A program made the position numbers and the translations under genes. Positions 47,881-57,562 of a stretch of DNA of 64,000 bases are shown here, one piece after another. The notes beneath the pieces were generated by a model that saw nothing but the letters and a program-made list of their open reading frames with translations, had not been told where the DNA came from and searched no databases. The stretch covers positions 23,968,001 through 24,032,000 of the forward strand of contig JAIVEN010000022.1 of NCBI GenBank assembly GCA_026686845.1. The letters are read 5' to 3'. Origin of the DNA: Adenanthera pavonina. Its lineage: Eukaryota > Streptophyta > Magnoliopsida > Fabales > Fabaceae. The stretch's first letter is position 1. The number at the start of each line of letters is the position of its first letter.

Positions 47881-47891
47881 TTCCACTAGTG
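47875..47891 (-). repeat. CACTA right terminal inverted repeat
   Basis: Complement of CACTAGTGGAAAAAAGG, a perfect partner of the left end. It is followed by the GTT target duplication. Confidence 0.95.
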
Positions 47892-47989
47892 GTTCTTGGG
47901 AAACTTTGCAATGACCACATCAATATAAATGTCAACTTGGGAAAATTTGCTTTGGTCGTCTGCCTTAGTTTTTTCCATATATTCAAGAT

Positions 47990-48325
47990 AGTATGCTTTC
48001 AGTATATAATATGACACTTTCACAACAACCTGAACTCATGAGAAGAAGATTCTCATTAATAACTTCTATAATACCATTGTAAGTTTTGATCAGTTAACCT
48101 TTTGCTTTGCCCCTATATGCTTTTATCTCCTTCAAATTGTTTATGTTTCCTATAGCTTCCTGCTCCTATTCAATCGAGGACAAAATTGTCCACCACATCC
48201 AAGGAGAATCAAATTCTTGCAGGTATCCGAAAGAAGGGTTTGCTCTCGAACCGTTAATTCAACGTTGAGTCTAGGAACATTCTTCATCACGTCCACTGCC
48301 CTCTCCATGTCCCTTTTACCACTGA
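47990..48325 (-). pseudogene. 14-3-3 protein pseudogene fragment
   Basis: Minus-strand translation reads MKNVPRLNVELTVREQTLLS then CKNLI, the conserved 14-3-3 block (family NVELTVEERNLLSVGYKN). After a frameshift, WWTILSSIE, a stop, EQEAIGN and EIKAYRGKAK correspond to SWRILSSIEQ and IKDYRGK. A further part reading YNGIIEVINENLL matches the next helix loosely. Several stops and at least one frameshift make it non-functional. The N-terminal helix and the C-terminal two thirds are absent. It borders the CACTA insertion on the left and the HIP duplicate on the right. Confidence 0.85.
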
Positions 48326-48379
48326 ATATATAGTAGCCGATGAATATTTAAAAAACTAAAAATTAAAGAGAATTAAAAA

Positions 48380-49140
48380 ATAATATGTACTGATTTTTTA
48401 AGAGAAGAAATTTTATTACAATTACATTATGTCATATCCAACTCTTTTACTGTAAAGAGTATTCACAATGTGTGCAGATATTTGGATTTTTATTAATCCT
48501 AATAGAAAACTTGACTAATCTACATTAAGTTTTAGAATGATGGCAGCTATATGAGGTTACAAAGGAACAAGAGAATAAACCTTTTTTGTCCAGCATTTAT
48601 TTCCTAATCATCAAATAAAGATCCTCTTGACTTGCGGCCTTTTCCCGCCATCCAAGCATTGCTTCTCTTATGCCACAAAACTCGAAGTCTTTAGCAGAAT
48701 TAGGATTCATCTAAGCATACTCCTCATATACCACAAAACTCGTAGTCTTTAGCAGAATTTGGATTCATCTGGAATATGTACATTTTCAAAATGTAATATC
48801 TCATAATCCTTACACTAAAGTGATAGTGGCATGGACATGCAAAATTAAATTAACGCATACTTATTCAATAGAAAAAAATTATAACTAGCATATTTAAAGA
48901 CCTATTTTTGAATAATGATACAATCCTTACTTTTAAAGCAAAAAAGAATAAAAGAGTATATTTGTTCAAAAGAATAAAAAAAGGAAGAGTATAACTGCAA
49001 AGCTGCATTTGTATCCCTTATTGCAGCATTGAACTTCTTCATTTTTTTTAATGTAAATAGTATCTTTAAACATATCCATTGAATATTTAACTTAGTCCAT
49101 GAAAGAATTATTCACTTATTTGTTGGCATGATTTGGATAA
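48380..49140 (-). pseudogene. Degenerate genomic copy of HIP exons 6-7 with their introns
   Basis: Matches window positions about 500-1200 in the same orientation. The exon 7 copy (about 48,577-48,771) keeps text for LGWREKAASQED-like and NPNSAKD, but has a deletion where the LDYDEE codons were and stops. The exon 6 copy (about 48,998-49,060) keeps the reversed AAAGCTGCATTTG(C/T)ATCCCT run. Intron sequence (AATATCTCATAATCCTTACA, and the stretch after exon 6) is also conserved, so this is a DNA-level duplication, not a retrocopy. About 65 bp of exon 7 is additionally duplicated in tandem (about 48,664-48,712 and 48,723-48,771). Confidence 0.88.
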
Positions 49141-49164
49141 ATTAGGTTTTAGCTGAATGACTAA

Positions 49165-49928
49165 GTGCCTGTTTGGCAACACGTTGGTAACCAAGTTTGG
49201 AGCAAACTTGGTTTGATGTATTATAGATGTGTTTTGTTCATTTTTTTGCTCACATTAAAGAATTATTTTCAGGACAAAACAAAGTTTCAGTATAAGTAGA
49301 TCAGGACATGCTTCTTCGTTTTGTTTCTTTGTTCCCATCTATATTTATTTTAAAGTTAGATAAAAATGGATCAACAAAAATGAGAAAAAATAGGAAAACT
49401 GAGAAAATAAAATTTTCATAAAATTTCTCATATCTATTGACCAAAATACCCTTTCAAAATTTTAATTTCCATGAACCATGACCTCCAAAAAATGTTATAT
49501 TAGATAAACTATATTTCCAATTAAAAAAATATAGATTAAATTTTAGTCTAAGAAAATTAAATTAATCATAGGATAGAGTTTAAGTTCAAGTTTGAGAAAA
49601 ATTATGAGTCAAAATGATAGAAATAAAAAAAAATAAAATACTAGAAAATAATTTTAAACTTTATTTTTTAAGAGAAACATATATACATAAATATATTAAA
49701 TAGATATTGAAAAAAGAAAATTTATTTATTAAAATTTGGGAAAAATTGTTGCACTAAAAGCACTTTTGATTAAAATTATTCAAACATAATAATTTTTTTC
49801 AAAACTAATTTTTAAATAAATCATTTAAATATAAATATGTTAACTCAAAACCAATTTTTATCATAACCACATTTTAAAACCAATTCTACCTAAACACCAT
49901 GTTAACTAATTGAAATCCAAACAGGCAC
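49165..49928. mobile_element. Tourist-like MITE or other short TIR element
   Basis: Left end GTGCCTGTTTGG and right end, complement strand, GTGCCTGTTTGG: 12 bp identical. TAA flanks both sides, a target consistent with PIF/Harbinger. 764 bp, no coding capacity. Inside both ends further inverted similarity is limited. It lies directly against the HIP duplicate and may mark where that duplicate is cut off. Confidence 0.6.
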
Positions 49929-50349
49929 TAAATTAAGAAAAACTGATTGCTGTATCCAGAAACAAAAAACAAAAGCAATTATTAGAATTACCTTCTCTTT
50001 GTTTTTCATAAATATTATTTTTAGAAAGAAAAGAGAAATATTTTATCACTGAACAGGAGCATCTCTTTTTTAAAAATATGTGTATGTTTGTATATATACA
50101 AGAGTGAAATTGAAGATTCTGAAAAGGGAAATTCAAACTATAAAGAGTGAAAAATTTTAATTTTCATGTGCATTTATTAAATATGTTTAAAAATTAAAAT
50201 AATTTGGAATAAAGTACAAAATTAGAAAAGAACAAAAAATTGACCCAAAAAAAAAAGAACTAAAAAAACCAGGATTGATTTATTCCGAAAACATGGAAAA
50301 ATCAACCCATATAATTCATAACATTAAAATGTTGGGTTAGAACAAAATA
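49929..50349. other. AT-rich spacer, nothing recognised
   Basis: Both strands were read; the short open frames have no domain character. An A-run lies at about 50,247-50,258. Confidence 0.5.
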
Positions 50350-51302
50350 TTCACTCAACACTTTTCCTGACATCTAGGCAAAGAAATCTGCGCACAAAAG
50401 AATGGGTGTTGATGCGTGGGGCAAATGTCTAAAAGAATGTCAATTTGATGGGATAAATTAGTTTCACCCAATATGATAAGCTTTTTTTCTCTTTGCCTAT
50501 GCAGGAATGGATTATATGGAATGCAAACAAGAAGATTGATAGTACTTACACTAGAAAAGCTCCTAGGAAAAGAGTCTTTGGTCATGTGTTGGCTTTTATG
50601 GAAAAGGCAAAGCAGTAGATTATATGCTGGTGATAATCAAGAGAAGTGGGACATCACCTTTTAAGTACCCAAGAACCCCTTGAAGATATGAGTTTGGCAT
50701 CCTTGAAGACTACTATGGGAGCCAACATCAAAGAGATGTATTCCAAATGGAGACCGCCTGAGAGATCATGGGTCAGAATAGATATAGATGGTTCTGTGGA
50801 CAGTCAAGGCAAAACAATGATAGTAGGTGTGGTTAAGGACTGTAATGGGAATTAGATGATGGGTTTCAATGGAAAGCTTGGAGTTGTGCCTAGCACCACC
50901 ATCGCAAAACTTTGGGTGATTCTTAAAGGTATCAAATTTTGCTGGAATAACGGCTTTAAAAAAATTCTAATTTTCAGTGATTTTATAGAGGTAGTTAATC
51001 TTATTAACAAGAGTTTCTTTGATGATCATCCTTGGAGGGATATTATTACTAATATAAGGGAGCTTATCATCAAAGATTGAACTATTAGGATTGACCATGT
51101 GTTCAGTGAAGCTAACGAATGCGCCAATTGTCTTGCATGTGCTGCACATGGTGCCGACAGCGAGTTTGTGCTGTTTTGGCATCCATCGTTTGATTGTAGG
51201 CAGTTTTTAGATTTCGATAGAGGGGAAGAGAATTGTTCTCTTTATCATATTACCCTCTCTGCTTAGGGATAGTCCCTAACTTCTTTTCTACAAAAAAAAA
51301 AG
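50350..51302 (+). mobile_element. 5'-truncated LINE, RNase H end, with poly-A tail
   Basis: The frame text MQEWIIWNANKKID then TYTRKAPRKRVFGHVL parallels the 9.9-kb LINE (MQDWILWNAKNEAG, NTRKVP), so both come from one lineage. RNase H follows (WVRIDIDGSVDSQGK, TTIAKLWVILKGIKFC, ILIFSDFIEVVNLI, FSEANECANCLA) with stops at about 50,617, 50,853 and 51,078. The catalytic Glu (family TAEL) is Lys and the last Asp is Asn, so the domain is dead. An A-run at 51,290-51,301 is the probable tail. Confidence 0.82.
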
Positions 51303-52163
51303 TGAATTTTAAATGTGACGTATTTTTTTAATATTCTAAATGAATATATATACTTCACCTTATCCAAAATATAATTTCTTTTTTAAAAGTTTTTTTTTGT
51401 ACGAAGTATAAATCCCATTTAATAATTTTTAGGATATTAATTTTTTTCCTATTTTGCGCTTATATACAATTAAATGTAAGAGATATAGCAAATTTTAAAT
51501 GTAATGTATTAAATAGGGATGTTATTGAAAAATCATGTATTTTTTTATAGATTTATTGAGTAAAAGTACTTTTATTGATTCCTATGTAATTAGTTAAATA
51601 GAACTTATATTTTGAATAAATAAGAGTATATTTTATCCTATATATATAGTTGTATATATATGGCTGATGGTTAAAACCATAATGAGTTAATGGCTATCCT
51701 CACGTATATTTTGTTTAAATATTGAGCTGATATTTGGACACTTCAAATTCTATTATCTTTATTTTTATATTTTTATTTGAAAATGTAGTGTAAAATAAAC
51801 ATAAAATGCTAATGAATTTGTCTAATAATAATATTTAATTGAAATAAAATATAAACTATTTTTTAAAATTTATTTAAAAATCTAAATGATGAGTATACGT
51901 CTAACATATATTCTTAAAATTACGTAGAGAATTTGAATTCGTATAAATATTATTTCAAAAAATAATAATAACAAATGAACGTACCAAACATTAAAAACAA
52001 ATAAATAAAATAAGGTCATAATGATAAATTATAGTTGAGTTAAGTGGTAAAAGATTCAACACCTCTTAAACAAGATCTCGTATTTGAGTTTTGTGAATTA
52101 AAAAATCTTGTTAAAAGAACTACCTCATTTAGACTTAATAATACTAAAATATAATCTAATCAG

Positions 52164-52203
<40 letters not shown>

Positions 52204-52410
52204 GGCCTGGCGGTGGCATTTGAAGCCTATTGACCACCCAAATTCAACAACTGCAACTTTTAAGGGTTCTTGAAGGACAAGTATGGAGGAGATTGCTTCA
52301 CATTTCAGAAATTTTATTCTACTATATTATTTGAATCATTTTTTTTTTAATGTTTCTCCTCAAACTTAACCCTTTCCCCCACGACCTCAAATTTAATCCC
52401 CATCTATAAC
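51303..52410. other. AT-rich spacer with (TA)n tract
   Basis: No coding exon found. A (TA)n run of about 14 units spans about 52,172-52,200. Confidence 0.55.
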
Positions 52411-52421
52411 AATGGGATTTA

Positions 52422-52697
52422 ATGATTCCAAACTCTAGGGGCATTTTTTTTTTCAATGAAAATGGACTAGACCATACAAAGCAGCGAAAGCTGAAAAGAA
52501 ACAGAAAGTTAGTGAAGAATGAGTGGGAGATTCAAGTGAAGCACATCTATAGAGAAGTAAATCAATATGCATACAATCTTGCTTTAGCTATAGTCTCTTT
52601 GGAGAGTTGGGATTTAATTTCATTGCTACACCTATACTTGAGCTTCAACAGCTCATGGATATGGACAATGTGGGACAAGGAAGTCCAAGCAGAGTAG
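52422..52697 (+). pseudogene. Short LINE RNase H C-terminal fragment
   Basis: The open frame contains NEWEIQVKHIYREVNQYAYN then LALAIV. This matches the last RNase H block of plant LINEs (family HxxREANxxADxLA), with Asp replaced by Tyr. Upstream RNase H motifs are missing. It is a relic, not a gene. Confidence 0.6.
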
Positions 52698-53128
52698 CAG
52701 TGCTGATTTAGTTGTGTTTGGTTGTTTTCTTTTTTTAATTTCTTTCTTTATCGTTGGATTATAAATCTACGTAGATTACATAAATCTACTTCTGATATTT
52801 TGGTTATAATTCTTTTTATTATGATTATAATTATAATTTTATTCATGATATATACTTTCTATGAAGCACCAATACTTCAAATTATTTGATATATCCATAT
52901 TTGATATTTCTCTAATATTGATACGCATTGATACTTTTTATATACATATATGAGAAATATCCATTTTATTATTGAAAATAAAAATAAAAATAAAAAATAA
53001 TTTTTGATACCTATGATACTTATAGGATCCAAGTTGATACATTTCAATTCTTTTGCAGATGCCTCAAGGCATTCAAAAAAAATAATTATATTTACATATC
53101 AATATAAAAATAGAAATAGATTTCTTTT

Positions 53129-53423
53129 AGGGAAAACTAGGTTTTGGTACAAAAAAAATATTTGAAAAATGAGACTAAGGTTCACATTGTTAATTTCCAA
53201 GTTAGAATAGAATTTTTCCAAATAAAAATAAAAAATTTTCAAGTTAGAATAGAAAATTTTTCTATTCTCATTTGTTACAAAAAAAAAAATTCTATTATAA
53301 CTTGGAAAATTTTTTTATTTTTACAAGGAAAATTACTATCCTAACTTGGAAATAAGGTGAACTTTAGTCTCATTATCCAAATATTTTAATTTTTTGGTCT
53401 CCCCCACTCCCCCAAATTTTCCC
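53129..53423. repeat. Large foldback hairpin (inverted repeat, arms about 105-140 nt)
   Basis: Left arm 53,131-53,262 and the complement of 53,275-53,423 share AATATTTG, ATGAGACTAA(A/G)GTTCAC, TTTCCAAGTTAG(A/G)ATAG and AAAAATAAAAAA(A/T)TTTT in the same order, with a loop of roughly 10-20 nt. The outer ends are GGGAAAA on both sides. The arms diverge by scattered substitutions and small indels. It could be a foldback MITE; a transcript would form a long hairpin able to yield small RNAs. No coding function is proposed. Confidence 0.78.
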
Positions 53424-54649
53424 TTTCTTTTATCATAAAAATTACTCCAAAGAATATTATATTATATTTTATTTTCCCATAAAAAATATATTTCTTTTAT
53501 CTACTTCAAGAAATAGATTTCTTGAAGTTCCTACTCATTCATCCTTTCAATGAAAGGAAACAAGTTGAAACCTAAAAGGGTGGAAGATTTGATTTATATT
53601 CACTCTAATAGTATGCATTAGGCAATAGGCATTGGTATGATAGTAGTAAAAATAGTTTTGGGTAAAAAATTGACAATGGTTTTATATATTTGGCTTTTTT
53701 TCAATTGCAATTATATTTCTTGTGTGTTTTGTGAATTTTTTTATGATTACCTTTTTTGCGTTTGCACCCGGGATCAAGCCCTACTATACTCGAATTTGAG
53801 ACTCTTAGTTAAGTTAATAACTTCATACAAGTTGAATCAAGTATTTAATGATAATGATATCCACCTTTAGTTTTATTATAGTTATAATTATTTTAATTGA
53901 GAACTAAAGACTGACATTTGATAGAATTGAATGGTCAACACGTCAAAATGTTTGCAGTGGGGGTCACATTTAAGGGTATAGTGGAATATTTTAAAAATTT
54001 TAGGGCTCATTGGTTCAATTCCTGAGTTTTGGTAGGAAATTGAATGGATATGAGGACTCCATTTCCAAAGATAAGATGTTTGGTTGCTCCATAAAGGTGG
54101 GATAGGGAAACCATATGGAGTGACTAATCCCAAAAATATGGATTGAGCATCCTATGTTGGACGGTGTCATTGCTGAATCCATGTACCGGGAACAAGCATA
54201 AATAGATATAAATGACCATGACAATAACAATAATGCCTTGGTTCAATCAAAAGGATCCTCATCAACCACTTCTCTCGCCGTCGCACCCCACCACGCCCTC
54301 CACCCAATACTGTGCCTTCGGCCAGCATCTCACTGGCGAAGAAGAGGACGAGATATGCTCTGGATACTTGGGATATTTGAAGGCAACATTGAAATCTTTC
54401 TTTGCTGGCTCCTTCACACCATCGCCACCATGCTTCACTGTCCACTCCGTCACTCAGATCCAACAACGAATGGAAGGATAGGCGGCAGCGTCCTCCGCCA
54501 TCCATCGAGTTCTGCTGCCATCGTCCTTTCTGCCTTCACGGCACTCAGATCTCTCCACCGCACTCTTCTTCCTCACCATTCTTCCTCCTCTGTCATCACC
54601 GAAATCTGTTTGTCTGGAGAGCATCGCGCCGGAGATGTATGCAGATGCT

Positions 54650-54910
54650 AAACCCAGGGACTTTGAGATCTATATATATATCTGGGTAGCAAAACTCTCT
54701 CATTGCCGGCCAGTTTTGTAGGATCATCTCCGGTGCTCTCCAATGCTCTCCAATGCTCTCTGCTCTCTTCTTCGCTACTCCTTCTAGCGAAATAAATAGA
54801 TTTCAGCAATTTAACCCAAGTTGCTTCAGGTTTCTGACATATCCTCCACGCTGTTTTAGCCAAAATTGAATCCTTAAACAAAGCAAGATCGCTAGATCCC
54901 AAGACCTCCA
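54650..54910 (-). pseudogene. LINE ORF2 fragment
   Basis: The minus-strand open frame (total 55,016-54,648) contains LALFKDSILAKTAWRICQKP then EATWVKLLKSIYF. This is the conserved alLaKqaWRil...slwarvlkaiYFp block between reverse transcriptase and zf-RVT in plant LINEs. Flanking text does not continue the domain. It is in the opposite orientation to the other LINE fragments here. Confidence 0.65.
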
Positions 54911-55683
54911 ATGCATCTTGCCACCTGAACCAGCATTTTCCCACCACGAACGTGCAATCATCCCCCCGGCCCATCTCTTTGGCAAGTTCTTTTAGGAGTA
55001 TGATATGTTTCACCATATGACTTATAGTTTTAATTTCGTAGAGAAACTTCAGGGAATATGATTTGTTTAGAAACTTATTTTGAACATTTTATGCATTGAT
55101 TTTCTTTTACTTAAACAAATGATCATAAGAAGATTCGGTTATTCCAAATGTGCACCGTCTTTTTTGTCCTCATGTATGGAAAACGAAACTGTAATTCCTC
55201 CAATTTGATATTTCCTCTCATGTTGATTCAACATTTGTGTATCACTCATGTACAATATAACTTTATTATCAATCATACATTATAAATGACTTTTATTATC
55301 AGTTTTTACATTTGCTTTATCAAATAGAACGAAATAGAAAGAAACCTTGATGTTCGCATTGCAAAATTGGATCTACTATTTTGTCGAATTTGTGACAATA
55401 TACTATTGGACCCATGTTGGTCCTCCTTATAATCACCCAAAAAAGAAAACAAGTCCCAAAAGACGCATAAAGCTAGGCACATTAAGAATACGCTGCAATT
55501 ACTTTATCACAAAAAAATTAAGAATCCGCTGTAATGAATTCCTCTCTTTGTTGACACGTATTGTTAATGAAACAAGCAACAGAGGCCAAAATATAATCAT
55601 AATATCTCAATTAAGAAAGCCATCCCAAACTAGTTAAACATTAATAACATCAAATAAAGTAGACTATAAGAGGTCATGATATA

Positions 55684-56097
55684 CTCCCTCTATTCCAGTT
55701 TATAGTGCACTTTTAACTACCACACACGTACCAAGATAATGATTAGTAACCGAAATTTTTTTCAATTATTTTCCAAATTACCCTCATTTAATAATACTTC
55801 TTACATTAATAAATTGCATCTATTCTCTCCTTCATTCTTTTTTTCGAATTCCCATGAGTCATTGATAATTGTGAAACGTAAAATTTTTTGAGAAATTCTC
55901 ATTCATTCATTTATGATTTGACCAAACTATTAAAGATTTTACATTAAATACATTGATAACCGTATAATATATAAGCTTATTTATTATGGGCAATACTGGA
56001 AAGGCAATAAAAAAAACACAATGTAATCCGCGCAATACACTATATTTTGAAACATGAATTTCTCAGAACAGTGCACTATATAGCGTAACGGAGGAAG
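55684..56097. mobile_element. Stowaway-like MITE
   Basis: TA-flanked. Left end CTCCCTCTATTCCAGTTTAT then AGTGCAC; right end on the complement strand CTTCCTCCGTTACGCTATAT then AGTGCAC. The shared CT(C/T)CCTC...TATAGTGCACT pattern gives about 28 bp of imperfect inverted terminus. No coding capacity, 414 bp. Confidence 0.75.
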
Positions 56098-56412
56098 TAA
56101 GATATTTCAGGACAAAAGCATAGAAAATTATGGATTTTTATTGAAAAATCACACTATTGTGCCAATCAATTAGTTCCAAAAAGTAATCAACCATCCCAGA
56201 ACTCTTGGTTTTTGTTTTCTGACCATAATTAAATGCAAGCCAATAACAGTGCAACTGCTCGCCGAACAATGTACTGACATGCAAAATAACTATTTTCAGA
56301 GAACTAACCAAGAAATATAAACTTCACCTTTTTTTCTTTATCTGTCTGTGACTCCATGAAACATGATTCTCTGTATTCTTCAATCTCTTGTCCTCAAAGA
56401 TACACCTTCCCT

Positions 56413-57562
56413 TTAGTAACATTTTTTGTTTATCAAAAACAAACTCTCAATATACCATCCAACAAAAGCATCCTTTTGTTCCCCCTATTCCCAGATGATT
56501 CAGTTGATCCAGAATGTTTTTCTTGAAGTAACATTATATCTCCATTATCACGTCTCAGCACAATTTCCCCATTGTGCCTAAGGGCTAATACCCTTGATAT
56601 GTCCCCATAATAATTTGGAAAAAGACGCAATATTTGAGTCCATGATTCCGTAACACCATATTCTTTCATCACCCAAACGCTTAAAAATGTTTGGTGATTA
56701 GGCCATGAATAACGAGTACAAATAGTAAGTAAGTCCAATGGTCCTGCCAAAATAGATGCCTCGGAAGGTCTCTCCTTCAAACAGTGTCCTAACATCAATT
56801 CACTAAATGTCTCTTTAATTATATCAAATGATAAAAGAGAATATTGAATATCATTACTTTCACTTTTTTTCACTACCCAATGAATTGCATCATTCGGAAA
56901 CATTTGGGATGTTTTCTTGCGAAGGAGAAATGAGGAGCTCTATCAGTGATGCTTCTCCAATAACCAGAAGCCAGAGAGTAAACCTCAACTTGTGGAACAG
57001 TTTTGTCCTTATCCCCAAAACACACTGCTCTAACTACCTTAAAGTCCTTGTTCTTCGAATCATAACCAAACCCAAAAAGAGACCGATTGATAAAGGTTCT
57101 GGATGTAGGAATCTCGACATGTCTTCGAATAGACGGGTTGCAAATAATAACTTTAATATTACTGTTATGAAATGGTTCAACAAAACATACCAGACCATTG
57201 CAAGTGCCAATCAATGTCCGATGCTTACTCAAATGAGAGTGTGGTTGGGTGAATGGGAATTTCAGAACTGGGAGGTACTCAGTCTTCTGATGATTATCTG
57301 AAGATAGTGAATAATATTCGTCAAGATAAAGGATCTCGCTCCATTGAATGTGCCTTTCCATCATTGGAGGACATAGCTGAATTAAAAGAGACCCATGACG
57401 ATGATTGGCTTGGAGGGTATGTTCAAGGTGGTGAGATACGAAGTGATGCTCTTGGATAAAGGATTTCCAGAATTTACAAACAGACATGCATCTCACAATA
57501 GATTTTGGGGGCAGTCTGTGAAGAATGTTATCCCAAACTTGTAGAGGAAAAGGGCCAGACAT
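56413..57562 (-). pseudogene. F-box protein with FBA (F-box associated) domain, frameshifted
   Basis: From ATG at 57,562 the F-box reads PLQVWDNILHRLPPKSIVRC then MSVCKFWKSFI (residues about 5-40). FBA text follows: GTCNGLVCFVEP, VIICNPSIRRHVEIP, FGFGYDSKNKDFKVVR, VEVYSLASGYWRSI. At about 56,905 one frameshift moves the reading to NDAIHWVVKKSES and LSVWVMKEYGVTESWTQIL. Near the end the homologous text changes frame again (DQLNHLGIGGTKG, then WYIESLFLINKKCY to a TAA at 56,413). Intact members are SCF substrate receptors of about 370-400 residues. The order is complete, so this is a recent pseudogene, or the indels are assembly errors. Confidence 0.85.

Larger units (their letters stand above)
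37573..47891 (+). mobile_element. CACTA (En/Spm) transposon, 10,319 bp, complete ends
   Basis: Terminal inverted repeats CACTAGTGGAAAAAAGG are identical over 17 bp at 37,573-37,589 and 47,875-47,891. A 3-bp GTT duplication flanks it (37,570-37,572; 47,892-47,894), as CACTA elements require. Subterminal arrays of TTCTAGAACGGT in both orientations lie inside each end. It encodes a TNP2-type transposase at 43.7-46.1 kb (broken) and a Ulp1-type fragment. It also holds host-gene exons at 38.92 kb (casein kinase 1-like, sense) and 41.3-42.2 kb (unknown gene, antisense). No TNPA-like gene was recognised. The copy is non-autonomous, but its ends look competent for mobilisation in trans. Confidence 0.95.

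Noticed and set aside
37418..48320. A 15-bp string GACATGGAGAGGGCA (minus strand) occurs both left (about 37,432) and right (about 48,310) of the CACTA element, suggesting a broken gene continuing across it.
   Set aside because: The translations on either side differ directly beyond the string, the left flank has no 14-3-3 similarity, and a 15-mer match between two places is expected by chance in 64 kb.
54238..54689. Several overlapping open frames on both strands (up to 137 codons).
   Set aside because: Locally higher GC opens many frames at once; none shows a domain and splice context is lacking.
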